In this document: piece after piece, positions 33,735 through 44,731 of the stretch
Numbering within the stretch: position 1 is the first letter of the stretch
How the letters are laid out: each line of letters starts with the position of its first letter
DNA from: Plasmopara viticola
Lineage: Eukaryota > Oomycota > Peronosporomycetes > Peronosporales > Peronosporaceae
Direction of reading: 5' to 3'
DNA: 64,000 nucleotides
NCBI GenBank assembly: GCA_001695595.3
Contig: MBPM02000023.1
Location: forward strand, 186,001 to 250,000
The notes under the pieces: model-generated
Databases searched by the model: none
What the model was told of the DNA's origin: nothing
The model's input: only the letters and a program-made list of their open reading frames with translations
Made by a program: the position numbers and the translations under genes

Positions 33735-35180
33735 TCGGCGTCATGGTGTTGAAGTGGTTGGAGATGCCACAAGAGCTATAGTACTTCAGCGATGTTTTGT
33801 GTGCTGTGTAAAAATTTCTTCGACCACGACAGGCTCATACTTTGACGATATATTCGATCGCTACCATTCTAAAGATACTTTTTTTAATGAAGTGTGAGGC
33901 ACGAAATTGATCTCCTGTCAGGTGCAAGTATTACGTAAACGAGCAATAGCCACTGCCACAAGAGAAATACAAGCTTTTTGATGTCTTCTTTGCCGAGAAG
34001 GCAGAGAACGACATGGCGCAAGAGCTTTTCATTCCAGACTTTTTGTTCAAATCTTTCGAACGCAACATAGCAAATAGTTTATGCTTCTACTAAGCTAAGC
34101 GGTGCAGCGGCTTCTACTTAAGCACATATTGCAAGAAACGACATGTTGCTGTCCAGTGAGTGCAATTTATTTGGAACGAAAGTTGAAGAAGGAATTTGTA
34201 TATACTACTCACGTCAGTAACGGGAGCAGATAGAAGTGGCAAGAGATCCACCAAACAACTTGGTGATGTATAATCGTTAGTTCGCACAGTCATTACGAGC
34301 ATTACTGGCTTTCGCTCAGCTATATGTTTGCTCATCGTCGTTTTAAAGAATATGTAGGCTAATTAACTTTACCGAAGGAGATTTCGAGAACGTTATGAGA
34401 GCCTGTCAGCTTTATGCCAGCCCAACAAGTATATCTGTGCGGTAGATGGAATAGAAAAGCTCGACAATTAGGCTATATCTCATGATAGTCGGGGAAACCC
34501 CGAGAGAGTGAAAGCTGTCTCAATACGGCCTAGGTCGTATCGACTAAAGAGGCTAAAAAAGCATCAAGACCCAGCCAGCTATTCGCACAAGTACGACTGC
34601 TGACTATGTGGATCTCCCAAAGCCTTTGTTTGATCTATTAAAAAAGTGAATGCTGTTGGATAAGCCAGTACCAAGAATTTTAATACTATCCGTAAAAGTT
34701 GCAGTACGCACCTTTTCTGAATTTGCTGGACGAGACAAAGTCGTTTGCGACGATGCCTACTATGCTAAGGTTGCGCGCGACTACAACATAATGAGGACGA
34801 TCATAAGCGAGCCATCTTCTGGACTCTGAGCCTTTTGTATCGGATAGAATCATGCATTTTTGGGACGGCGATATATACTGCCACTTGTCCCGAAGAATGG
34901 CGAGATGGCTATCATTCTGCGCGAAATATTAGAAGACCAAAGCTATGCACTTTTTACTTAGCAGAGCTTGATGAGTCATGACGTCACCTTTGCTTATGAA
35001 CAAATACGCTTATGTCACGAACAGTGCACCCAGTCCATCAACGTCATCAACGTCATCAAGGTGTTGTACATTGTAGGGTACTGGTGCAGTCGTCCAGAAC
35101 GTAATGTGGTACGTAAGCCACTCCAGGATACTCGGAGGAAGCGGTTTTCGCTGCATGCCGGTGATGGCATAGTCGACGCT
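33735..35180 (+). pseudogene. Unrecognised decayed coding sequence
   Basis: Long protein-like runs appear in plus frames with few stops between them: EKYKLFDVFFAEKAENDMAQ near 33960-34020, ADYVDLPKPLFDLLKK near 34600-34650, and FAGRDKVVCDDAYYAKVARD near 34725-34785. LVPKNGEMAIILREILEDQ near 34885-34940 and a 71-codon open frame at 34968-35183 follow. Composition and codon flow look like one gene broken by stops and small indels. I cannot assign a family. Confidence 0.35.
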
Positions 35181-35183
35181 TAG

Positions 35184-37624
35184 CCAAGTTAATATAGGCG
35201 AAATCCTGCCACTGCAACACGTGCTTCAAAGCGATTTTTGGTGAGGAAATTATTGGTGTAAGCCGAAGTAGTATAGGTGAGGTTTTGCCACTGGAAGTAA
35301 ATTGGCACGCAAACTACTCGTGAGACAAAGCGTCTGTACTATATGCCAGATAATTTTTGCTTGGCAGCAGAGCTTGTAACCCTGTTCTTGTGGGCCACTC
35401 CATACGTGGAAGCGCATCGGCAAGCCCATTAAGCATATCGAGCTTATATCAAAAGCATATAAATTGAAGATATGTTGCGTCGCTCCATTGCCCGGATAAA
35501 TGTATATCTAGCATTCGAGTCCAAGACCAAATAGCGTTTAAGGCTGTTAAAGTCGTTAGGTACTTTTTCACCTACCAGCAAGCCCGTGCTATGAAGCATG
35601 GAGGTCTAGAGAGCGAAAGGCTCGACACCCCTTAGTAAGTCGCAACGCAATAACCGAGTGTAACCATTTTCTTATGCACTCCAGTCGGCTGCAAAAGTTC
35701 ATCTTTCTTAATCTTGGCGCATATTCACCAGGGAATATCCCGACCGCCATTTTTTTACATCCTAGCTTGCTCGCAAAGATCTGCCTCGTTCTCATTAGCA
35801 CAGCAAGGGACCAAGATGCCTGATAGTCTCTAACTCTTCGAGCGCTTCCTCTCTCTGTACCACCTGTATGGTAAACTTAGCAATCATTACAATGTTCGGT
35901 GATACTCGGAATCGCTCAATCTGAGCTACGGCCGCGCGCAATAGACGGTGTTTTCTTCCATGTAAAATTGTGTTGCTGACCGTCCTAGCAAGCAGAGCCA
36001 TGACTCTTGACAAAAGTCTGCTGAAGGATCTTTTTTGAGTAGTAAGAGAGCGTGGCCACGCACGGTACGCATATGAAAGTAAAATTAAATTTTGCGTTAG
36101 CTGAAGCTGCAGCTCATCCTAGGTGGAAATTGCTGCCTCAGCCGAAGTAATGGGCTTAAGTGTTTGGTTAAGTTTTCTCCAACCGATCTTCGAAATGGAG
36201 CAACAACGAGAATATCATTGCCGTCTTGACCTCTCTGACCCAAAGCAGATGTTCTTTTCCTTTTTTTCTTCGAAAGCACCGTGAGCAGCTATTCAAATGA
36301 ACTTAGCTGTCGGGGTTGATGACGCCGACGATTCCGACATATTCGGTTAATTAGCTTTCTTGTACGTGTGGACGGCCTTCATATATGTCAATTGATCCCG
36401 TCGCTTTCGTATAAATTTATGTGCTGACTCTTTTGAATTTGTCAGCTCATCCAACTCGTCTTATATGCAATAAGCATGTGCTCATACTACCCTTTCTTCA
36501 CAAAGAATCAATCGCCTTTATGGAGACATCAATTTTCCTTCTCAGGTTTTGATGAGCGCCCCGGCAAGTAAAGTCATGATCGTTAATATTCGTTTGTTGT
36601 CCCCTCTGTTACATTAAGACCACTTGTGCATTGTACAGGAACCAAGGAGGCGTGTGTTCTTACACATAAAGATGTAAGAAAGCTCTTTCGCGAATGTATC
36701 TATTTTCGTTCTTTTGTCACCTGCATTGCCTTCAGACTGTTGCCTTCGCAATATTTTAAAGGTCAATGGCCACGTCGTCGGCAAGTTAGCCTGATCTGGC
36801 ACTGCACAACAAAGGCCTTCATTTCTCCCTGTACATGCGTTATATACTTCTTTTGACCACTACTTCCCCGTTTGCGGAAAAGTAATTACTCGTTCATGCA
36901 GACGTGCGGGAAAATATTCGGTAAGTGGAGTATATATTGCAAACCAAGTCTGGTTTATTGACCTACACCACATGCAGCTCTGTAATAAGGCAGATACTTG
37001 ATTTAATTGACCTCAGTATGCCAACCGGTTTAAGCCGTCCACCATTTTAAATTGTTTTCTATAGCACAAGATTATATAGCTGAGAACCCAACAAAGAGAC
37101 TCATCGCTTTTGGTCAGCAAGGTGCATTTAAAATCTGTGTAAGCGTGACCTAAAAATCCAAACGGCCTTTTCTGACGCAAAAAAACATGCTGGTCGGTGT
37201 ATACATCCTGATTGCATAAGTCTGTGAAATTGAAAGTGTTAAACGATATTTGTATTGCTTTTAAGGTAAAAAAAGACACGAGGAGTACAAAAAGGGAATA
37301 ATGTGAAAGTAATATTCGTGCGGAGATCGTAGGGTGGTGAAAAGTATGTCGGGCGGGGTGCAATAAAGGATGGAATTACAATTCTCCGCACACAATCACT
37401 ATCATTGGAGCAGCCCGTATATGCAATTCACGCCGAGCTTCTTTTTGGATTTAGGGCCCAAACAAGCACATTGCCTTTCATGATAACACTTTGACGTCCT
37501 GGTCACCGTAAGTAGACACCGATCATAGACTTTGTAGTATTTCTAATCTCGATGTGATGGCAGCCAGCTAAAATCAGCAAATTTACGCGCATCAAGTCCG
37601 TCCAGGACATCCATATGACATGAC
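35184..37624. other. Stretch without a recognisable gene
   Basis: Short frames on both strands. The minus frame 35795-36013 (72 codons) is protein-like but unrecognised. The last ~500 bp precede the aminotransferase stop codon and should include its 3' UTR. Confidence 0.4.
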
Positions 37625-38947
37625 TTATGATTCGTGAATTTTTGAGAGGCGTTTTATTGCCTCTTCAATAGCTTCGTCGGTCTTGCAGTAAGCAAAGCGG
37701 GCCCACTGGTTGTCTTTTTTCGTATGATCAGCACGAAAGAATGCAGAACTGGGAATTGCCGTCACGCCCTTCGTAATAGTAAGCCAGCGGCAAAACGCCC
37801 AGTCGTAAGACATATTCGACTTAAGAAAGCTATCGGGTACCTTTACGGTAGAAATGTCCGCATACAAAAAGATGCCTCCTCCCGGCCTGATTGGAATAAT
37901 TCCAACATCAACGAGTGCGCGACTGAGGCGGTCACGCTTCTGCTTGTACTGGTCAGCAACGAAGGCATAGAATGTCGAAAATCCATCGTACGGTTTCTCA
38001 GCGAGCTCGAGCATGGTAGCAACGGCTTCCTGAAGCGGGGTAGCCACGCTAAAGTGAATCCAGTTGTTCGCAAGGTGAATACCCTTGATCAAATTGCTAG
38101 GACCGATGGCCCAGCCCACCTTCCACCCAGTCACAGAAAAGGTCTTGCCTGCACTTGAGACCGTCAGTGTACGATCCCACATGCCTTCAATACTAGCGAT
38201 CCGTACGTGCTTTTTACCGTCAAACAGAATGTGCTCGTACACCTCATCGGAGATGATAATTACACGCGGGTATTGACGCACGTAATTGGCAATGAGCTCT
38301 AATTCTTCCAATGTGAATACTTTGCCTGTCGGGTTGTGAGGAGTGTTTAGGATCACCGCTCGCGTTTTCGCTGAAAACGCTGCCGCCAACGTCTTTTCGT
38401 CAATCATAAACTCTTTCGAACCCGTCTGATCACATGTGCGCACGTGCAGTGGAACATAGCGGCACACACCACCGGCCATCTGTACATGGGCAGAATAGAT
38501 GTCAAAGGCTGGTTCGAATACGATCACTTCGTCCCCAGGCTGCACAAACGAGTTGACAGCAGCGTAGATGGTCCCTGTGGCACCTACACCCACTGCAACC
38601 TCATTCGACCAATCAATGTCTCGCCCAAGATCCCGTGAGTATTTCTTGGCTAGCTGTTCGACGAGCTTTCTGTGGCCCTGTGGACGCGCGTATTGATTGC
38701 AATCGGCATCCAACGCGTCTTTGGCCGCTTGTTTGATAAAGTCGTCGCAGCGCCAGTCCGGAAAACCTTGGCCTAAGTTTACTGCCTTGTACTCGAGAGC
38801 CAGAGGGGTAAATTCGTGCCAAACCGTGGGCTGGTCGAAACCGGCCAGGCGTTTCGCGAGCTCATCAGCCATGTTAAATTTTTTGATAAATAGATTTGCA
38901 AGAATTTTTTCATTAAGATTTTTTAAATCAAAAACTTGTTTAACCAC
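37625..38947 (-). CDS. Kynurenine / cysteine-S-conjugate aminotransferase (PLP class I)
   Basis: The 440-residue frame is intronless and of normal length for KYAT/CCBL enzymes. Fold-type I aminotransferase landmarks are in order: NLGQGFPD (57-64), NTPHNPTG (201-208), the PLP-pairing Asp in ISDEVYE (232-238), the Schiff-base Lys268 in SSAGKTFSVTGW, and a C-terminal WARFAYCK whose Arg binds the substrate carboxylate. The family transaminates kynurenine, glutamine and aromatic or sulfur amino acids, and can beta-eliminate cysteine conjugates. Met26 (ATG at 38872, MADELAKRLAGFDQPTVW) matches the usual start better. The preceding 25 AT-rich codons are probably 5' UTR. It is divergent from the helicase. 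Confidence 0.92.
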   Translation of the reverse strand: MVKQVFDLKNLNEKILANLFIKKFNMADELAKRLAGFDQPTVWHEFTPLALEYKAVNLGQGFPDWRCDDFIKQAAKDALDADCNQYARPQGHRKLVEQLAKKYSRDLGRDIDWSNEVAVGVGATGTIYAAVNSFVQPGDEVIVFEPAFDIYSAHVQMAGGVCRYVPLHVRTCDQTGSKEFMIDEKTLAAAFSAKTRAVILNTPHNPTGKVFTLEELELIANYVRQYPRVIIISDEVYEHILFDGKKHVRIASIEGMWDRTLTVSSAGKTFSVTGWKVGWAIGPSNLIKGIHLANNWIHFSVATPLQEAVATMLELAEKPYDGFSTFYAFVADQYKQKRDRLSRALVDVGIIPIRPGGGIFLYADISTVKVPDSFLKSNMSYDWAFCRWLTITKGVTAIPSSAFFRADHTKKDNQWARFAYCKTDEAIEEAIKRLSKIHES

Positions 38948-38996
38948 CCATTTTAAACTTTAAACGCTTCTTGCCAAAACGAAGCACAAGTGTATC
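38948..38996. promoter_or_regulatory. Compact divergent promoter region
   Basis: Only 49 bp separate the longest aminotransferase frame from the helicase ATG, or 124 bp if the aminotransferase starts at 38872. Both promoters must lie in or next to this AT-rich segment, making it a probable bidirectional promoter. No TATA box or oomycete Inr can be assigned with certainty. Confidence 0.55.
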
Positions 38997-40982
38997 ATGA
39001 GGTTTCATGACTTTAGGCCGACACTGTGTCCTGAGATCCTGGAGGAGATTGATGCTCTAGGTTTTGAACATATGACACCAGTACAGGCAGCCACGCTCCC
39101 GCTGTTTCTATCAAACAAAGATGTGTGTGTAGACGCGTGCACGGGCAGCGGTAAGACGCTGTCTTTTGTGTTGCCCGTCGTGCAACTGCTCAAGGTCAAG
39201 CTCGCAAATGGCAGCATCTTGGCGCCCCGCCACTCTACGATGACAAAACTTGTAGCTATGATTATCTCGCCCACACGGGAACTGGCGCGCCAAATCTTTG
39301 AGTGTGCCGCGAAGTTCTTTGCTCGTGCACTGCCCAATGTGCAGCTGCATCTATTTGTAGGCGGAACCAGCGTAGACGACGATCTATCCCTTATCCGTGG
39401 GGCAGTAGGCAAATGCTCCGTGGTCGTTGGAACTCCAGGTCGGACGGAGGACCTGTTGAATCGCTGTGTCGGGTCTAGCGTCGAGACGCGTGAATTCGAA
39501 CTCTTGATATTGGACGAAGCCGATACTCTATTGGATATGGGGTTTGAAGTGAGTTTGAACAAAATCTTGGAGCATTTGCCCAAACAAAGACGGACCGGGT
39601 TGTTTTCGGCTACGCAGACGCAAGAAGTCAAGGCGTTGGCACGCGCGGGACTACGGAATCCAGCCACGATCTCTGTGCAGGTAGCAAACAATGCACAGGT
39701 GACGCCAGCGACTCTTCGAAACTACTACTGCTTGGTGGGCCACGAACAGAGACTATCGGCGCTGTACCACTTTGTCGTGTCGAAGAAAGGCGAGAAGCTC
39801 ATTGTGTTTTTCTCGACATGTGGAGCTGTAGACTATTTCAGTCGTGTGCTGGAGGAGTTGTTGCAAGACAAGCACAAGTATCCAGTCGTGGCGCTGCATG
39901 GTAAAATGCCACAAAAGAAACGCACGACGAACTACGATCGCTTTTCCGCGCTCGACTCTGGACTTTTGGTGTGCACGGATGTCGTGGCGCGCGGGATTGA
40001 TCTCCCGGATGTCGACTGGATCGTGCAGTACGATCCGCCACAGGATCCGAATTTCTTTGTGCACCGTGTGGGTCGCACAGCACGTGCAGGACGTGCTGGC
40101 TGTGCTCTTTCTTTCCTGTCGTCGAATGAAGACGCATATGTGAACTTTTTAAAGATTCGAAAAGTGCCGTGCGAAGAGTTGACGCTTCCTTTAGATACGA
40201 TGGAAGATGTGTTGCCCAAGGTCAAGTCATTGATTCTAGAAGACCGCGATTTGCTGGAGAAAGGGACGAAAGCGTTTATGGCGTTCGTTCGGTCTTACAA
40301 AGAGCATCAGTGTCAATTTATCTTTCGCTTCAAGGAGCTTGACTTAGGAGCTGCTGCGCGTGGCTTTTGCCTGCTGCAGCTACCTAAAATCAATGAGTTG
40401 CGCAAGGTTCGCGTCAACTTTGAAAAGGCTGAAGTCAAGACCACGGACATTAAATTCAAGGACAAGGTTCGTGAAAAGGAGCGTCAGAAGAAGCTGCTGG
40501 CCATTGAAAAAGAGAATGAGGCACGGGACAAGAAGAATGCGGAGGTGCGTGAAAGGAAGCGGTCACAGGTGCTTGACGAGAGTAATCGAAAACAGCCTCG
40601 TCGGCGTGAGAAGAAGAAGGGTTTGCATCAGCAAATTGTCGAGGAGTGGGATGAATTGGCTGAGGAGGAGAAACTATACAAGAAGATGAAAAAAGGAAAG
40701 ATTACCGAGGAAGAGTATGAAAAGGCGCTTCTGGGGAAGGCAGACAATTCGGATGATGATGAGGATGAAGAAGACGAGAATGGCGAGAAGAAGAAGAAGA
40801 GCAAGCGGCAGCGATTGGAGGAGAAGGTAAAGATGCAATTTAAAAAGAAGGAGCAAGTAGTCAACAAAACGCCGATGCAGAAGCGGGAAGCCGCCAAAAG
40901 AGAAGAACGGATTCGCAAGCGCAAGAAATCTCAACATGTGCAACGTGCAATGCAGAGGGCTCAACACCGAGCTCGACGTTAG
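38997..40982 (+). CDS. DEAD-box RNA helicase, DDX55/Spb4 type
   Basis: The 661-residue intronless frame has all core motifs: the Q-motif region (GFEHMTPVQAATLP), Walker A ACTGSGKT (47-54), PTRELA (92-97), TPGR (146-149), DEAD (173-176), SAT (204-206), ARGID (331-335) and HRVGRTARAGR (356-366). Length, the C-terminal DUF4217-like region (SYKEHQCQFIFRFKELDLG) and a long charged tail fit DDX55/yeast Spb4. Those act in the nucleolus on 27S pre-rRNA during 60S subunit assembly, so nucleolar location is inferred. The tail from about residue 490 is Lys/Arg/Glu-rich with an acidic patch (DDDEDEEDE). Part of its coding sequence (40493-40736) is duplicated at 32731-32975. Confidence 0.94.
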   Translation: MRFHDFRPTLCPEILEEIDALGFEHMTPVQAATLPLFLSNKDVCVDACTGSGKTLSFVLPVVQLLKVKLANGSILAPRHSTMTKLVAMIISPTRELARQIFECAAKFFARALPNVQLHLFVGGTSVDDDLSLIRGAVGKCSVVVGTPGRTEDLLNRCVGSSVETREFELLILDEADTLLDMGFEVSLNKILEHLPKQRRTGLFSATQTQEVKALARAGLRNPATISVQVANNAQVTPATLRNYYCLVGHEQRLSALYHFVVSKKGEKLIVFFSTCGAVDYFSRVLEELLQDKHKYPVVALHGKMPQKKRTTNYDRFSALDSGLLVCTDVVARGIDLPDVDWIVQYDPPQDPNFFVHRVGRTARAGRAGCALSFLSSNEDAYVNFLKIRKVPCEELTLPLDTMEDVLPKVKSLILEDRDLLEKGTKAFMAFVRSYKEHQCQFIFRFKELDLGAAARGFCLLQLPKINELRKVRVNFEKAEVKTTDIKFKDKVREKERQKKLLAIEKENEARDKKNAEVRERKRSQVLDESNRKQPRRREKKKGLHQQIVEEWDELAEEEKLYKKMKKGKITEEEYEKALLGKADNSDDDEDEEDENGEKKKKSKRQRLEEKVKMQFKKKEQVVNKTPMQKREAAKREERIRKRKKSQHVQRAMQRAQHRARR

Positions 40983-41429
40983 CCGTGAAAGGCACGGGGT
41001 CAGGCATGAATTTTCTTTAAGAAGCGCCTTGGTCAACTACTTTACAAAGCAAATTGGGGAAGCTCCCGAAAGGAGGGTCCTGTCCGTCGATTGTAAACGT
41101 ACGTCATGTTGTTTGTTGGAGCAACTGCTTGGGTATACACCGAACGTGCGAGTGTTCGTACACTCTGTCGCGCCTTTCGACAGTTGTAGAGACCTTGAAA
41201 GCGAATTGCAGCTTCATTCTCTCTAAGTCCATCCCAAGGCTCTCGGCGCAAAAAATCGAATGCAACGTGTACCTGTTTGAAGGCCCAAACAGTATACCGA
41301 GTGAGCTTGCTATTGAAGTCACATCGAGTCCGCGTTGTGATGTTCTGGAGGATACTTGAAACTGACGGGAAGTGTATCGACAGCAGTCCGTCGCCCAGGA
41401 TGCTAGTAGTAGGAAGGACCAAATAGAGT

Positions 41430-42082
41430 TGTTAGTACTTCATATCAACTTTCGATCGCCACCCTTCACTCACTGCTATATCCAGCAAGTCGTCCGAACA
41501 AAAGACACCCGTATTGCTGGAGGTACACGTTGTTCTTAAACTTGAGCATCGCACCTCGAACAGCGGTTACGACGCGTACACCGGCGACGTCAAGTGGTGT
41601 AACTTGACCAACTCCGCAGCGCTGAATGTGATATCCGAGTATAATCGGAATCTCTGCCCTTTGAACTAATGACGTCTACATTAAGCTTCAACTGTTTAAC
41701 GTCGATGAGGTAAACAGAGGCGGCGTCGGTGTCACAGTCGGAAATTCTGTATCAACAAACATCCTTTAAGTTTGAGAAGACTTAAGTGCTTATTCTTTGC
41801 GTACCGGGAATTTTCCCCGCTCCAAAGTCAATCGCTTGATCAGCACCCAACACCAATAGTGTATGAGTGATGCTTTGCAATTAAGAAGCGTGTTCATAAC
41901 GTTTTTGGACCCGACTCTTGTATGCAGCGTGGCCTAGAGCGTTGTACTTTGCAGCATCCTCGCGAATAGCCGTGCAAAAGTACTATAGTACATCTAAAGC
42001 TAATAGCGATGGACGGAGCCCTTGCTCGACGCCAATTTTCAAAGTTTTGTGGGACTGCTGCTCCCCAAAAAGTATCGCAAAT
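41430..42082 (-). pseudogene. Unrecognised decayed coding sequence at the edge of the viral-like region
   Basis: On the minus strand readable stretches shift between frames: FGEQQSHKTLKIGVEQGLR near 42010-42065, IREDAAKYNALGHAAYKSR near 41920-41975, LIDVKQLKLNVDVISSKGRD near 41655-41710, and LKFKNNVYLQQYGCLLFGRL near 41490-41550. The family is unknown. When the LINE-derived element at 42094 and one copy of its target duplication are ignored, the first frame runs on into 43266-43310. The two sides were therefore one coding sequence before the insertion. Confidence 0.4.
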
Positions 42083-42093
42083 CGCAGCAAAAA

Positions 42094-43254
42094 TGTAATG
42101 TAATGTATTACGTTATCGCGTTGCCAAGTTATGCACGTGCTAGGCTCAGTCTGGCTAGTCCACGGCATAGAGTGGTGTCCGCATACGTCGGGTCTCGTTC
42201 GGCGGGCAGTGCATCCAGCACCGAGGTCGTGAGGGTCTTCCATTTCTTTCGGTCTTGTGCAAGGGTACGTACCACTTCGAAATCTTGTGCTATCCGGAGT
42301 CGAGAGCCGGAGCCACGGGAAACAAGGTTGTGGTCGAGTGTTGAGGGGAGCGTGGTGCGGGAACGGCCGCGCCATTTTGCTGCGGTGGAGAAGAAGTAGG
42401 CACGCATCTGGAGGCTAGCTGGAATGTCGGGATTGCGGCGAAGTACATGGCCAAACAGGCGCCAGCGAGCTTGTGTCAGTCGTAGTCTCAGCGGCCGCTC
42501 GTCACAGAGGTCGTAAAGTCTTGCATTCGAAATGTGTCGGGGGTAGCGATAGCCAAGAGCGTAGCGAAGCTGGCGGCGATGGAAACTCTCGAGGCCGTAG
42601 AGCTCTGACTTGGTAAGAGCCCAGGTGGCGCAGTTGTACAGCAGAATTAGTAAAACGTAGGTGTTGTACAGTCGAATGTGAGTCTTGGGTGAGCTGAGCG
42701 TGGGGCGGAGCCAGACGGACTAGAGGCGGTGGAGCGCGAGGGTGGCCAGGGACTTGCGTCGGGATAGATCTTTTATATCGCCGAGGAACGTTCCGAGCTT
42801 CTTAGTGTGGCGCCAGGTTTCTTCTCGGGATCGGGCGTGTCGAGTGGCGCCCGACGGGTTGCAGTGGCGGCGGATTTCGGTGACTTCGATCTTGGCTTCG
42901 TTTTCTTTTTTTTCTTCAGAGTAAGAAGGAAGTCATCAATGCGGTGCTCACCTCTATCGTAGATCTTGGTTTCTCGGAGGCCAAGGATATCGACGCGGTA
43001 GCGCCGGAGATCTTCGGGAAGTGTTTCGTGCTTCTTGCGCTTCGAACCTAGAGAATTCACATTAAAGGAGCCAATCCGGATGCGGTTGGCGCGGTTAAGG
43101 GCGTGGAAGGTGGTTTGGCCTGGTGCTGGAGACCGCCGCGTCGAGGGTGAGACTCGTTAGAGACCTGCAGATGCCCGAGAGCACCTGCCCGAAGCGCGCG
43201 AGCATTTAGCCCCCGCGCTTGGAAGGAGGGCGTCACCCTAACCTTTTCCGAAAA
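42094..43254 (-). mobile_element. Internally deleted LINE-derived element (copy 5, ~1.16 kb)
   Basis: Minus orientation, flanked by a perfect 11-bp target-site duplication CGCAGCAAAAA (42083-42093 and 43255-43265). It has the same leader, endonuclease start (SLGSKRKKHETL near 43020-43055), A-rich junction (near 42895-42915, interrupted by G and C here), RT tail and ATTAC-type 3' tail as copies 2 and 4. It sits within the decayed viral-like region, so that region was already present when this element inserted. Confidence 0.9.
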
Positions 43255-43269
43255 CGCAGCAAAAAGTTA

Positions 43270-44612
43270 CTGAAATACTCTTCATTTACTCGAGCTGGAA
43301 ATTCGGTCTTCAGAGAAGTCTATTTACCAGCTTAGAGGTCAGATCACCATCAATCAAACTAATTTTAGAAACCTCATTGGCGAACCGATGGAAGTCATAG
43401 TCATGTCTAATATCAAAGCATCGTTGCGAGCCAATGCCACATTAAAGCTTCGAATCGAACCATATGGTGAAGCGTCCATGGCACCTAGTCAAAAGGACTT
43501 TCAAAAGCAAAACTACCAGTCTGCTCAGCGAATGTGACCAGAAATGACATACTTTGCGATCTTAACAGATGAAGTTAGCTGTAGATCAAATGCGGCATTA
43601 AGCTGACTTGATTGCTAAAACGCTGGTAAAATAGTTGAGCATAGCAGTCATCGTAGCGAACCTACTTTACCAGCTTTGAGACAGATTCTCACGATGAGCA
43701 AATGGAAGGTATAGACGAGCATTGACAACAGCACCCCAAGGAACGGCCAATAAACCAATACTAGAAATTACATATCCGCGAAAGCACCGATTACTGGACA
43801 AGTATCACCGCTCAAAAGTGTAGTACTCGTTAGCGCCATTCATTTGGAGCAGTTAATATTGATAGCTGCACTGCCCTGCTTAACGCAGAAATCTGTGAAA
43901 TTGCCACAAAACCAAGCTCTTAAAAACATGAGGGAAATCAGCAAGCTTTAAATAAACTTGAGCTGATAGCACCACGTTATCGCATCAGTTGTAATTAAGC
44001 CATTTAAAAACGCACCGCCACCAAGTTGACTAGCAATGATTGTGGTGGCAGGTGCAGCACCAGTAGACGTCACGACGTAGACGGGTCGACTCCAGCATTT
44101 GGATAGTTTGAAAGAAGATGTTAAAAAAAGCACTGTTTCTTCCGGTGGCACAGTAGAAACAGTGCCGGTGGTGAGGGTGGAAAAGACAGCTGTCTAATTT
44201 AAATCTTCATTTCCACTAGCAGCGACCGTACCACTATATTTGGTCGATTGAGCAGCATCCGGGTGCGAAAAAGATTCGGCGCTATGCCTTTAAACGTATA
44301 TCACGTCTGAGCGGCCGTTTTTCCAGAACAGCTTTATGTCTGCCATCGACACAATTGTCGTACCGTAGAGCCCGAGCGACATCAAATCGATAACGTCACA
44401 GTTACTACGCTTAAGACTGACACAGAATGGGGTGGCTGCGCTTTGAGCATTAAAGTAGCGTGCGTGCTTTTGATTGAAACCTGGCATGATAGCATGATGT
44501 AAGCATCGCGTAAGCAGGAATAACTTTTCCAACTAACAAGCTGGAACGTAGCATCGAAAGTGATAACACTGTTTTCGTACGAAGCTTGGTCAATATTGAT
44601 AGCAAAAGGCAC
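43270..44612 (-). pseudogene. Decayed viral-like gene, possibly structural
   Basis: A minus-strand gene broken by frameshifts. It opens MPFAINIDQASYENSVITFD (44553-44612) and continues with YGTTIVSMADIKLFWKNGRS near 44300-44360. VFSTLTTGTVST and PVYVVTSTGAAPATTIIASQ follow near 44030-44190, then DASPYGSIRSFNVALARNDA near 43420-43480. The Thr/Ser/Ala-rich, beta-prone composition would suit a capsid or other virion protein, but no fold can be named. Its 3' end reaches the LINE-derived insertion. Confidence 0.4.
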
Positions 44613-44731
44613 GCACTTGCCAGATGAGATGACTCTTGAGCGAGCTTTGATTTAGGTATCGATCGAAAAGTTGTGAATCAAACATTGTTGAATCTATATC
44701 TCGAGCAATATATTTTGTAAAATTACTTATT

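Noticed and set aside
41042..41422. 126-codon minus frame just downstream of the helicase
   Set aside because: Overlaps the expected 3' UTR, has competing frames on the other strand and no motif.
41430..42082. Armadillo-repeat gene remnant
   Set aside because: A few residues (AAKYNALG, QQYGC) recall armadillo repeats, but the frame joins the viral-like region across the insertion and no repeat period is visible.
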